Shown piece after piece: positions 1-6,921 of a DNA stretch of 14,426 nt. Origin of the DNA: RFPW01 sp040401595. GTDB taxonomy: Bacteria; Pseudomonadota; Gammaproteobacteria; Burkholderiales; Burkholderiaceae_E. Location: NCBI GenBank assembly GCA_040401595.1, contig JBBAOE010000044.1, forward strand, positions 1 to 14,426, given 5' to 3'. Position 1 is the stretch's first letter; each line of letters opens with the position of its first letter. Below the pieces are notes generated by a model. The model was not told the origin of the DNA and did not search any database. It saw only the letters and a program-made list of their open reading frames with translations. The position numbers and the translations under genes were made by a program.

Positions 1-343
1 TCTGTGCAGATACGCAATTGCCATCGGCGCAGGCGCTTTTCAAATCGAACGGCTTACAGATGTCGACATTTTGGTAATGCCAGCTGTTGGTGTAGCCCCA
101 GCGAACCCTGTCGCCCTTGATACAATCCGCCCAGACGCTGACATCGCCGATATTGCGCATTGCACATTTCGGGGTTCCAAGCATCGGTGCCGCGCGCAGC
201 AGGCGCTGCATGTGTGCGCGTGCCTTTGGTGACATGTTTGCTTGGGCGATCTGCGCCACCGTCTCATGGCCATATTCCCAATATGCCTGAGCAGGTGCCA
301 ATGGTGCGAACAAAAGGGCAATCAAAATAAGGAAGCGTTTCAT
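1..343 (-). CDS. S1/P1-type nuclease, N-terminal part (gene runs off the left edge)
   Basis: Secreted Zn-dependent nuclease of the S1/P1 family, which cleaves single-stranded nucleic acids and 3'-nucleotides in the periplasm or outside the cell. Only the first 114 codons are present, with no stop. Residues 1-20 form a clear signal peptide (basic KR, then a leucine/isoleucine core, ending P-A-Q-A). After cleavage the mature protein would begin Y21-W-E-Y-G-H26, so His26 takes the place of the family's zinc ligand His6 and the new N-terminal amine that of residue 1. The family usually has Trp at position 1; here it would be Tyr. Further expected ligands are seen: Asp73 in VWAD (P1 Asp45) and His89 in SWHYQNV (P1 His60). 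The cysteine-rich stretch 96-110 (ICKPF...CADGNC) is typical of bacterial members. A Shine-Dalgarno AAGGTG lies 5 nt before the ATG at 343. It is divergent from the beta-lactamase gene. An overlapping frame at 40-321 is only a shadow. Confidence 0.88.
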   Translation of the reverse strand, partial: MKRFLILIALLFAPLAPAQAYWEYGHETVAQIAQANMSPKARAHMQRLLRAAPMLGTPKCAMRNIGDVSVWADCIKGDRVRWGYTNSWHYQNVDICKPFDLKSACADGNCVSAQ

Positions 344-590
344 GGCTTCACCTTAGTTTGTATCCATGCGTAAATCAAAGCGGTTGCGGCATGCATCGCC
401 ATTTGGTGCAATATTTCCTTCACCTGCGCTCCGCCCCGCGGCGAAAAATGCAGAGGATATCATCCAACGTATCGATATGGCGGCCACTATCTCCGGCTTT
501 GCTTATGCCGTGTCTGGTAACCCAGAATATGACAGGATAAGGAAGGTAGCGATCGCTGCATAATTTGGCGAAAACATAAGGACGCTGGCC
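344..590. other. Divergent intergenic region between nuclease and beta-lactamase genes
   Basis: 247 bp holding the ribosome binding sites of both flanking genes: AAGGTG for the nuclease and AAGGA at 578-582 for the beta-lactamase. A -10-like hexamer CATAAT is at 559-564 on the plus strand, with no convincing -35. A perfect 10-bp palindrome AGCGATCGCT lies at 548-557, directly upstream of that hexamer. An open frame 366-563 (65 codons, plus strand) lacks a Shine-Dalgarno and resembles no family I recognise; I do not call it a gene. Nothing else is apparent. Confidence 0.6.
559..564 (+). promoter_or_regulatory. Possible -10 element of the beta-lactamase promoter
   Basis: CATAAT matches the TATAAT consensus at five of six positions and lies 26 nt before the beta-lactamase ATG, which would give a short 5' leader. 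No good -35 hexamer lies 16-18 nt upstream (GATAAG at 17 nt). The palindrome at 548-557 falls in the spacer, where a repressor or activator could act. This is a weak call. Confidence 0.3.
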
Positions 591-1514
591 ATGGAAATTG
601 ATAGACGCGGGCTCATGGCAGGTGTCGCCGCGTTTACGCTCGCAGGCTGTGCTGGGTCGCGGCAAGTGTTCCCGTCTGTTTTGGCCAACGCTGCGCTGGC
701 GGCGCTTGAAGCCCGTGTCGGCGGGCGGCTAGGGGCGTTGGTGCTCGACACGGCATCGGGGCGCATGACGGGGCATCGTTATGATGAAGTCTTTGCCATG
801 TGTTCCACCTTCAAGCTCGCGCTCGCCGCAGCGGTTCTGCAACAGGCGGACCAAGGCAGGCTGAGCCTTGAGATGGTGTTGCGTTATACGCAGGCGGATA
901 TGGTCCCGCATGCCCCTGTGACAGGGCCGAACCTGGCAAAGGGTGGCATGCGCATCATCGATTTGGCTGAAGCCGCGCAAAAGACCAGCGATAATGTGGC
1001 GGCCAATCTGTTGATTAAACATCTGGGTGGGCCGGCCGCCATAACGGCAATTTTTCGCAGTTGGGGCGATGACGTTACACGGCTAGACCGATATGAGCCC
1101 GACTTAAACAATGTCCCGTCCGGTGAGGTGCGCGATACGACCACGCCGCGCGCATTTGCGCGGACGATGGCGCGACTTTTGACGGACGACCGTATATTGA
1201 AACCGGCGTCGCGTGACATATTGATCCAATGGATGGTTGACACCAGCACAGGCATGAAGCGGGTCCGTGGCGGGCTCCCCTCATCTTGGAAAAGTGGCGA
1301 CAAAACCGGAACCGCCAACAGCGCAAATTTCAACAACAAGACGAATGATGTCGCCATTTTCTGGCCGCCCGCACGGCCTCCGGTCATTGTGACGGCCTTT
1401 TATGAAGCGGACGGAAAATATGAACAGAGCCGCGATGCCGATCAGGCTGCGCTGGCCGATGTGGGCAGGATCGCGGCAGCGCAAGTGGCGGCGTGGAATG
1501 GTGGGCGCGATTAA
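591..1514 (+). CDS. Class A serine beta-lactamase, predicted Tat-exported lipoprotein
   Basis: Hydrolyses beta-lactams through a serine acyl-enzyme. All class A motifs are present: S72-T-F-K75 (Ambler 70-73), S133-D-N (130-132), E169-P-D-L-N173 in the omega loop (166-170, general base Glu169) and K238-T-G-T (234-237). Length, 307 aa, is normal. The N-terminus has twin arginines (DRRGLM, residues 4-9), a hydrophobic stretch and a lipobox L17-A-G-C20, so the enzyme is probably exported folded by Tat and lipid-anchored. Cys71 precedes the catalytic Ser (Ambler Cys69), Arg224 aligns with Arg220 and Thr241 with Thr237. These occur in KPC/SME-type enzymes, but the partner Cys238 is absent (Ala242), so that disulfide cannot form. 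Ambler Tyr105 is replaced by His107. AAGGA 8 nt upstream supports the ATG. No ampR or blaI-like gene is adjacent, so expression may be constitutive. The substrate range cannot be read from the sequence. Confidence 0.93.
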   Translation: MEIDRRGLMAGVAAFTLAGCAGSRQVFPSVLANAALAALEARVGGRLGALVLDTASGRMTGHRYDEVFAMCSTFKLALAAAVLQQADQGRLSLEMVLRYTQADMVPHAPVTGPNLAKGGMRIIDLAEAAQKTSDNVAANLLIKHLGGPAAITAIFRSWGDDVTRLDRYEPDLNNVPSGEVRDTTTPRAFARTMARLLTDDRILKPASRDILIQWMVDTSTGMKRVRGGLPSSWKSGDKTGTANSANFNNKTNDVAIFWPPARPPVIVTAFYEADGKYEQSRDADQAALADVGRIAAAQVAAWNGGRD

Positions 1515-1530
1515 TTCGCCTATCGCACTG

Positions 1531-1549
1531 TCCTGAAAACAGTTCAGGA
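1531..1549 (+). other. Small perfect hairpin between beta-lactamase and ispG
   Basis: TCCTGAA (1531-1537), loop AACAG, TTCAGGA (1543-1549): a 7-bp perfect stem with a 5-nt loop. No U-run follows, so it is a poor intrinsic terminator. It may stabilise the 3' end of the beta-lactamase mRNA or lie in the ispG leader. It covers the first base of the upstream possible ispG start (ATG 1549), and its 3' arm holds the only Shine-Dalgarno-like bases there. Confidence 0.45.
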
Positions 1550-1590
1550 TGATGATTGCGGGAAAATGCCAAGTCGCCTATATCCAGTCC

Positions 1591-2730
1591 ATGTCTTCTA
1601 TTCGCCCTTGGCGCGACATTGCGCGCCGTCAGTCCCGCCAGATCATGGTCGGTAAAGTCCCTGTCGGCGGCAATGCCCCGATCTCGGTGCAAACCATGAC
1701 CAATACGCTGACCAGCGATGCTGCTGCCACGATAGACCAGATCCGCCGGTGTGAGGATGCGGGCGTCGATATCATCCGCGTTTCCTGCCCCGATGTGGAA
1801 AGCACTGCGGCGCTGAAACAGATTGTCCGCGCGGCCAATGTGCCCATCGTCGCTGACATTCATTTTCATTACAAACGCGCGTTGGAGGCGGCGGACGCGG
1901 GCGCGGCGTGCTTGCGGATCAACCCCGGCAATATCGGTTCATCGGAACGCGTGAAGGAAGTCGTCAACGCCGCCAAAGCCAATGGCTGCGCCATACGGAT
2001 CGGCGTGAATGCCGGCAGCCTCGAAAAAGACTTGCTCGAAAAATATGGCGAGCCATGTCCTGAGGCGCTGATTGAAAGCGCGCTTGACCATATCAAGCTG
2101 CTGCAGGATCATGATTTCCACGAATTTAAAGTCGCTGTGAAGGCATCGGACGTCTTCTTGGCCGTTGCTGCCTATATGGGCTTGGCCGACGCGGTCGATT
2201 GCCCCTTGCATCTGGGCATTACCGAGGCTGGCGGGTTGATTGGCGGCACAGTCAAATCCTCCATCGGCATGGGCAATTTGCTGTGGGCCGGGATTGGCGA
2301 CACCATCCGCGTTAGCCTGTCTGCGGAGCCTGAAGAAGAAGTGCGCGTCGGTTACGAAATTTTGAAAGCGCTGGGCTTGCGTACCCGCGGCGTCCGCGTT
2401 GTCAGCTGTCCAAGCTGCGCACGGCAGGGCTTTGATGTCATCCGCACGGTGCAAAAGCTGGAAGATGCGCTTGGCCACATTAAAACTCCCATGTCGCTTT
2501 CTGTCCTTGGCTGCGTCGTCAATGGCCCCGGTGAAGCGCGCGAGACAGACATCGGCATCACGGGCGGCGGCAATGGCAAGCATATGGTCTATCTGTCGGG
2601 CGTCACCGACCATCATGTCGAGGATGACGACATGATCAGCCACATCGTGCGTTTGGTTGAGGCCAAAGCCGCAGAGATTGATGCGGGCACCAGCGTCAGC
2701 ATGGACACGCTGCACGGGAAAGCGGCTTGA
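1591..2730 (+). CDS. ispG: 4-hydroxy-3-methylbut-2-en-1-yl diphosphate synthase (flavodoxin/ferredoxin-dependent)
   Basis: IspG (GcpE) converts methylerythritol 2,4-cyclodiphosphate to HMBPP, the penultimate MEP-pathway step, in the cytosol using a 4Fe-4S cluster. Cluster ligands are visible in the C-terminal domain: C273-P-S-C276, C308 in LGCVVNGPGE, and Glu315 as the expected fourth ligand (379-aa numbering). The N-terminal TIM-barrel part shows the typical VQTMTNT, ADIHFHY, RINPGNIG and GITEAGG motifs. It is full length and intact. I place the start at ATG 1591 (MSSIRPWRD...), where related proteins begin as I recall them. An in-frame ATG pair at 1549/1552 would add up to 14 poorly conserved residues beginning inside a hairpin. 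Neither start has a strong Shine-Dalgarno. The TGA stop overlaps the TTG start of the acetyltransferase, so the two are probably translationally coupled. This is a housekeeping gene, likely essential. Confidence 0.96.
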   Translation: MSSIRPWRDIARRQSRQIMVGKVPVGGNAPISVQTMTNTLTSDAAATIDQIRRCEDAGVDIIRVSCPDVESTAALKQIVRAANVPIVADIHFHYKRALEAADAGAACLRINPGNIGSSERVKEVVNAAKANGCAIRIGVNAGSLEKDLLEKYGEPCPEALIESALDHIKLLQDHDFHEFKVAVKASDVFLAVAAYMGLADAVDCPLHLGITEAGGLIGGTVKSSIGMGNLLWAGIGDTIRVSLSAEPEEEVRVGYEILKALGLRTRGVRVVSCPSCARQGFDVIRTVQKLEDALGHIKTPMSLSVLGCVVNGPGEARETDIGITGGGNGKHMVYLSGVTDHHVEDDDMISHIVRLVEAKAAEIDAGTSVSMDTLHGKAA

Positions 2731-3212
2731 GTCTCTCGATACGGGCGGCAACGCCAGACGACATCTCGCTCATTGGGCAATTCATTCGCGACCTCGCGGA
2801 ATATGAAAAGCTGGCCCATGCCGTGCGCTTCGATGAAGCGGTGATGGCGCAAAAGCTCTTTGGGCCGCGGCCTTATGCCGAGGTTCTGATTGGCGAGATT
2901 GACGGCGTCGCGCAGGGCTTTGCTTTGTTCTTCCATAATTTTTCAACCTTTGAAGGACGGCCTGGAATCTATCTGGAGGATTTGTTTGTCCGGCCCGATG
3001 CGCGTGGGTCGGGTCTTGGTAAGGCGCTGCTGGGTAAGCTTGCGGCGCTTGCGGTTGAACGTGATTGTGCGCGGCTCGAATGGTCGGTGCTGGACTGGAA
3101 CACGCCCGCGATTGATTTCTACAAGGCGCTGGGAGCCGTGCCTATGGATGAATGGACCGTCTATCGCGTTGACGACGCGGCGCTCAAAACCCTTGCCACG
3201 CATAGCGTGTAA
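2727..3212 (+). CDS. GNAT N-acetyltransferase, SSAT/thialysine acetyltransferase-like
   Basis: Transfers acetyl from acetyl-CoA to an amine. At 161 aa it is a single GNAT domain. Motif A is LEDLFVRPDARGSGLG with the pyrophosphate-binding R93-G-S-G-L-G98. It is followed by WSVLDWNTPAIDFYKALGA (119-137), with Asn125 and the candidate general acid Tyr132. This block and the preceding FFHNFSTFEGRPGIYLEDL are characteristic of the spermidine/spermine and thialysine acetyltransferase branch, so a polyamine or lysine-analogue substrate is possible but not proven. The start is TTG at 2727, overlapping the ispG stop by 4 nt (TTGA), with GGGAAAG just upstream. No ATG or GTG start nearby would keep the first beta strand (IRAATPDD). 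The next gene begins 2 nt after the stop. The link to isoprenoid synthesis is positional only. Confidence 0.85.
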   Translation: MSLSIRAATPDDISLIGQFIRDLAEYEKLAHAVRFDEAVMAQKLFGPRPYAEVLIGEIDGVAQGFALFFHNFSTFEGRPGIYLEDLFVRPDARGSGLGKALLGKLAALAVERDCARLEWSVLDWNTPAIDFYKALGAVPMDEWTVYRVDDAALKTLATHSV

Positions 3213-3214
3213 GC

Positions 3215-4117
3215 ATGGCTGAACTGCATCCGCGTCCGTTCATCCCGTTCATGGCGGCGGCGGCGGGCATTGCGACATTTTCCCTGATGGATGCGATGAT
3301 GAAAGACATCGCGTTATCGCTTGGCGCATATAATGCGGTGATGTGGCGCAACTGCCTTGGCACATTATTCATGGGACTGTTCTTTGTCGGAACGCGGCAG
3401 AAATGGCCGTCACTTGATATCCTTAAAATGCATATATGGCGCAGCATAATCGTGTCGATCATGGCGGTCAGCTTTTTCTGGTCGTTGACGCAATTGCCGT
3501 TGGCTGAGGCCATTGGGCTGAGTTTCATCGCACCTGTCATCGCGCTCTATCTCGCCGCGGTGATGCTGGGGGAGACGATAGGCCGTCCGGCCATCTGGGC
3601 GTCGCTGGCGGGGCTTGGCGGGGTGCTGATCATCATGGCTGGTCGGTTGAGCGGACATTACACCAGTGGGCATCTCTGGGGCGCTGCGGCTGTGTTGTTT
3701 TCGGCAGTGGTGTTTGCGTATAATTTGATATTGGCACGGCGGCAGGCACAGGTTGCTGGGCCCATTGAAATCGCCTTTTTCCAGAATCTGTTTGTCGCGT
3801 TAACGCTTGGCCTTGTCGCGCCATGGTTTTTGCAGCCCATCGGCATGTCCGATGCCCCGATGATTGGCGGTGCGGCGGCCTTGGCGATTATCTCGTTATT
3901 GTTCCTGAGCTGGGCCTATGCCCGCGCGGAAGCACAGATTTTGATTCCGGTTGAATATACCGGCTTTGTCTGGGCGGCGTTTTTTGGTTGGCTGTTCTTT
4001 GCCGAGCCTGTGACATTGCCCGTACTTTTGGGCACGGCGTTGATTGTGGCCGGAAGCCTGATTGCGGCAAGGGCAAAACCGCAGCCCGTCAATCAGGTGG
4101 AGATCGCGACGGTTTAA
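3215..4117 (+). CDS. EamA/DMT-family membrane transporter
   Basis: Inner-membrane protein of the drug/metabolite transporter superfamily, 300 aa, with two EamA repeats and about ten hydrophobic segments. Repeat 1 covers roughly residues 8-143 (FSLMDAMMKDIAL, VMWRN, LPLAEAIGLSFIAPVIALYLAAVMLGE) and repeat 2 roughly 152-285 (FAYNLILAR, VEYTGFVWAAFFGWLFFAEP). The motif pattern (LMDAMMK, ...APVI) is that of sphingomonad and rhizobial DMT exporters annotated as S-adenosylmethionine or riboflavin carriers, but the substrate cannot be read from sequence. The ATG lies 2 nt after the acetyltransferase stop, without an evident Shine-Dalgarno, implying translational coupling. Its stop is 17 bp from the stop of the convergent serine hydrolase gene. 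No intrinsic terminator with a T-run is visible there. Confidence 0.9.
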   Translation: MAELHPRPFIPFMAAAAGIATFSLMDAMMKDIALSLGAYNAVMWRNCLGTLFMGLFFVGTRQKWPSLDILKMHIWRSIIVSIMAVSFFWSLTQLPLAEAIGLSFIAPVIALYLAAVMLGETIGRPAIWASLAGLGGVLIIMAGRLSGHYTSGHLWGAAAVLFSAVVFAYNLILARRQAQVAGPIEIAFFQNLFVALTLGLVAPWFLQPIGMSDAPMIGGAAALAIISLLFLSWAYARAEAQILIPVEYTGFVWAAFFGWLFFAEPVTLPVLLGTALIVAGSLIAARAKPQPVNQVEIATV

Positions 4118-4134
4118 GGAGGCTGGGCGGCTCC

Positions 4135-5325
4135 CTACGCCGCTAGCGCGGAATAAATCATCGTCTTAATCTCGCGGCGCACGGGATAAGTGGTCGAGGG
4201 CAGCAATTGCGTCATGAAAATCATGATGATGTCCTCAACCGGATCCACAAAAAAGGCGGTGGAATACATGCCGCCCCAATAAAAATCGCCGTTGGAGCAA
4301 GGCGCAAGTGTCGCGGCGTTGTCAATCGTCGTGGCAAAGCCAAGGCCAAAGCCAATGCCGGCCATTTCGGCCTCACTAAACAAGGATTTCGACATTTGCG
4401 TTAGATCTTTACCACCGGGAATATGGTTGGCGGTCATCAATTCTATCGTCTTGGGGCTGAGGATTTGTGCCCCATCAAGCGCGCCGCCGTTCAGCAGCAT
4501 CCGGCAGAAACGATGATAGTCCGCAACGCTCGACGCAAGACCGCCACCGCCGGAGTTAAATGACCAGCCCTTTGCCCACATGCTTTCTGCGCCTGCTTTG
4601 TCGAGCAGCTTCATTTTCGCTTCGGGGTCAAAGCCAAAGCCTTCGGGGATCCGTGCTGCCTTGTCGGCGGGGACTTGGAAGAACGTATCGGTCATGCCCA
4701 AGGGCGCGAAAATATGCGTCTGAAAATATTCAGGCAGGGATAGTCCGCTAATCCGTTCGACCAATATGCCCACTATGTCGGTGGCTACCGAATAATTCCA
4801 CTGCGTGCCTGGGTCGAACTCTAACGGGATTTGCGCGAGTGTATCAATCACGCTTTGTGCTGTATTTTTGGTCCAGCTTTCAACATCGGTCTTGCGATAG
4901 GCTGCGTCGACATTGCCTTGTTCCTGAAAGCTATAGGTGAACCCAGCGGTGTGCCGCAGCAGGTCAACCGCCCGCATTTGCGTCGATGGTGCGCGCGTCA
5001 TAAACGGAACATTGCCACCGCCACCTACAAACACGCCTAATTTTGCAAATTCGGGAATATATTTGGCGACCGGATCTGTAAGCGCGACCTTGCCTTGTTC
5101 CACCAACTGCATGAATGCAACGGAAGTGATGGGTTTTGTCATCGATGCGATGCGGAAAATGGCATCTTCGGCAACGCCCGAGCTCCATTGCAATGCGATA
5201 TCGTCGCCACGGCCAACGAGCACCGACGCAAACGGCAATTTGCCATTGTCGAGATAATTAGCCTGAATAAATGCGGGAATCCGCGCGAGGCGGTCTGGAA
5301 CGAAGCCTAGGTCTGCGGCGCTCAT
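4135..5325 (-). CDS. Serine hydrolase of the beta-lactamase/family VIII esterase type
   Basis: A 396-aa cytosolic enzyme (no signal peptide) with the class C beta-lactamase/D-alanyl-D-alanine peptidase fold, most like family VIII carboxylesterases. The nucleophile motif is S61-M-T-K64. The Tyr motif is Y178-S-V in QWNYSVATD, where beta-lactamases have Y-x-N, and W350-G-G352 replaces the KTG box, as family VIII esterases do. LLRHTAGF and SGGGGLASS are family landmarks. The likely reaction is hydrolysis of an ester, lactone or thioester. It is the last gene of the seven-gene catabolic operon, and its ATG overlaps the TGA of the upstream SDR by 4 nt (ATGA). The position suggests release of a hydroxy acid for the downstream CoA-based steps, or removal of a side-chain ester. 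This is inference; related proteins are often mislabelled as beta-lactamases. Confidence 0.9.
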   Translation of the reverse strand: MSAADLGFVPDRLARIPAFIQANYLDNGKLPFASVLVGRGDDIALQWSSGVAEDAIFRIASMTKPITSVAFMQLVEQGKVALTDPVAKYIPEFAKLGVFVGGGGNVPFMTRAPSTQMRAVDLLRHTAGFTYSFQEQGNVDAAYRKTDVESWTKNTAQSVIDTLAQIPLEFDPGTQWNYSVATDIVGILVERISGLSLPEYFQTHIFAPLGMTDTFFQVPADKAARIPEGFGFDPEAKMKLLDKAGAESMWAKGWSFNSGGGGLASSVADYHRFCRMLLNGGALDGAQILSPKTIELMTANHIPGGKDLTQMSKSLFSEAEMAGIGFGLGFATTIDNAATLAPCSNGDFYWGGMYSTAFFVDPVEDIIMIFMTQLLPSTTYPVRREIKTMIYSALAA

Positions 5326-6116
5326 ACGGCGGTTTGTCCTGTTAACTGACGCGTGACGGGGTGCGAGCTCGACAGCCCGCCGTCAACGGCAATGGCTTGG
5401 CCGTTGACATAAGAGGCTTGATCGCTGGCGAGGAACAACGCGACATTAGCGAGCTCCTCCGGCTGCGCACCTCGGCGCAAGGGGTTCAGCCGACCGATTT
5501 TTTCGGTCACACCCTTTTCGCGGGCATAATCAAATGTCGGCTTGGTCATACCGGTTTCGGTCAGGCCCGGGCAAATTGCGTTGCAGCGGACATTCGTGCC
5601 CGACAATTGCTGCGCGCTGACCTGCGCCAGATTGATGACGCCCGCCTTTGACGCCGAATAAGGTGGGCCGCCTGCACCAGAACGGATGCCCGCAACACTT
5701 GCGGTCAGAATGATCGAGCCGCCATTGCCGGCGTCCACCATGACCTTGCCCGCATGTTTGACCATTAGCCAAGGACCGATGAGGTTGACGCGCAAGACGC
5801 TGGTGAAATTTTCTACACTATTGTCGAAAATCCCCTCCATGCCACCGGAAATGCCTGCGTTGGCAAAGGCAATGTCGAGACGGCCATGTAGCGTGATGGC
5901 CTTGGCGACCAAAGCCGCGACGTCAGCTTCATCGCCTGCATCCATTTGCACGGCGGTTGCCGCATCACCGATCATCGCGGCGGTGTCATGGACAGAAGCC
6001 GCCATGTCGCCCAGAATAACCTTCGCGCCCTCCGCCGCAAAGCGGATGGCGGACGCGCGGCCAATGCCTGACCCTGCGCCTGTGATGATCGCTACTTTGC
6101 CTGCCAATGCGCTCAT
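5322..6116 (-). CDS. Short-chain dehydrogenase/reductase (classical, NAD-type)
   Basis: A 264-aa classical SDR. Cofactor motif T12-G-A-G-S-G-I-G19, NAG at 86-88, and catalytic Asn111, Ser140, Tyr153 and Lys157 (YSASK). Asp37 at the end of beta strand 2 (VILGDM) predicts NAD(H) rather than NADP(H). The C-terminal block VNGQAIAVDGG is typical. It probably oxidises a secondary alcohol, for example a 3-hydroxyacyl-CoA, in the pathway encoded by this operon; the substrate is unknown. The ATG overlaps the upstream SDR stop by 1 nt (TAATG). A strong Shine-Dalgarno GGAGGAG is embedded in the Gly-rich C-terminal codons of that upstream gene. The stop overlaps the hydrolase ATG by 4 nt. Confidence 0.92.
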   Translation of the reverse strand: MSALAGKVAIITGAGSGIGRASAIRFAAEGAKVILGDMAASVHDTAAMIGDAATAVQMDAGDEADVAALVAKAITLHGRLDIAFANAGISGGMEGIFDNSVENFTSVLRVNLIGPWLMVKHAGKVMVDAGNGGSIILTASVAGIRSGAGGPPYSASKAGVINLAQVSAQQLSGTNVRCNAICPGLTETGMTKPTFDYAREKGVTEKIGRLNPLRRGAQPEELANVALFLASDQASYVNGQAIAVDGGLSSSHPVTRQLTGQTAV

Positions 6117-6898
6117 TAACCCACTCCTCCGCCGCTGCTGGTTACGCCGCCATCAATTACCATTGTCTGCCCCGTCATAAACGCGCCAGCTTGGGAAGCC
6201 AGAAATACTGCTGCGCCTGCAATTTCGTGGGGTTCACCAATACGCTTCAGCGATGCGGTCGATGTCGAGCGTTTCAATGTTTCGGGGTTGTCCCAAAGCG
6301 CTTTTGCAAAATCGGTCTTGATCAACCCTGGCGCTATGCAGTTCACACGCACACCTTTGGGTCCATATTCGTCCGCCAGATTGCGTGCCAGCTGCATGTC
6401 CGCTGCTTTGGAAATGCAATATGCGCCAATGACTGACGATCCTTTCAGGCCACCGATTGAAGATATAATCGTAACAGACCCCTCACCGCGTTCGATCATT
6501 TCCGGCACAACCATCGAAATGAGCCAGTTGTTGGCGACGATATTGTTGGTCAGGATCTTACTGAATGCATCATCGCCAATGTCCGCCATCGGACCGTAAT
6601 AAGGGTTTGAGGCCGCATTACAGACCAAAGCAGTAATCTTACCAAATGCCTTGCGACTGCCATCAACCAAAGCCTGTAAACTTTCCTTGGACGAAATATT
6701 GGCGGCGATAGCGACTGCTGTGCCTTCCCCATATTTCGCATTAAGCGCTGCAGCAACGTCATCGCACACATCAAGCTTGCGGCTGGATATGACAACTTTC
6801 GCACCCTGCTCGGCCATTTCTTCGGCGATTGCCTTGCCGATACCGCGCGATGATCCGGTGATAACCGCGACCTGCCCTCTCATGTCAAATAACGACAT
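6116..6898 (-). CDS. Short-chain dehydrogenase/reductase (classical, NADP-type, DHRS4-like)
   Basis: A 260-aa classical SDR. T14-G-S-S-R-G-I-G21 and R40-K41 after beta strand 2 (VVISSRK) predict NADP(H). N94-A-A stands in place of NAG, followed by SNPYYG, which resembles the DHRS4 group. Active-site residues are Asn119, Ser147, Tyr160 and Lys164 (YCISK). The frame is open upstream to an ATG at 6952, but I choose ATG 6898 for three reasons. A near-ideal GGGGGAG lies 5 nt before it. The protein then begins with the usual MSLFDMRGQVAVITG. The longer form would overlap the upstream kinase by 31 nt with a poorly conserved extension (MEVRRKGWGV...). The gap to the kinase stop is 23 nt. The C-terminus SSGGGVG carries the Shine-Dalgarno of the next gene. 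It is a probable redox step of the same pathway. Confidence 0.92.
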   Translation of the reverse strand: MSLFDMRGQVAVITGSSRGIGKAIAEEMAEQGAKVVISSRKLDVCDDVAAALNAKYGEGTAVAIAANISSKESLQALVDGSRKAFGKITALVCNAASNPYYGPMADIGDDAFSKILTNNIVANNWLISMVVPEMIERGEGSVTIISSIGGLKGSSVIGAYCISKAADMQLARNLADEYGPKGVRVNCIAPGLIKTDFAKALWDNPETLKRSTSTASLKRIGEPHEIAGAAVFLASQAGAFMTGQTMVIDGGVTSSGGGVG

Positions 6899-6921
6899 CG
6901 CACTCCCCCACTTAAACCAAC

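Noticed and set aside
40..321. 93-aa open frame on the minus strand
   Set aside because: It is out of frame with the S1/P1 nuclease, whose signal peptide, zinc ligands and ribosome site explain the same DNA.
1939..2751. 270-aa open frame on the minus strand opposite ispG
   Set aside because: Antisense shadow of a conserved ispG reading frame; the translation matches no family and has no ribosome site.
4118..4134. Bidirectional terminator between the convergent EamA and hydrolase genes
   Set aside because: Only 17 bp lie between the stops; the best pairing is GGAG/CTCC with no T-run.
4135..5325. Second antibiotic beta-lactamase (class C)
   Set aside because: No signal peptide, WGG instead of KTG and Y-S-V instead of Y-x-N; it is an operon member with catabolic enzymes, so an esterase-type hydrolase is more likely.
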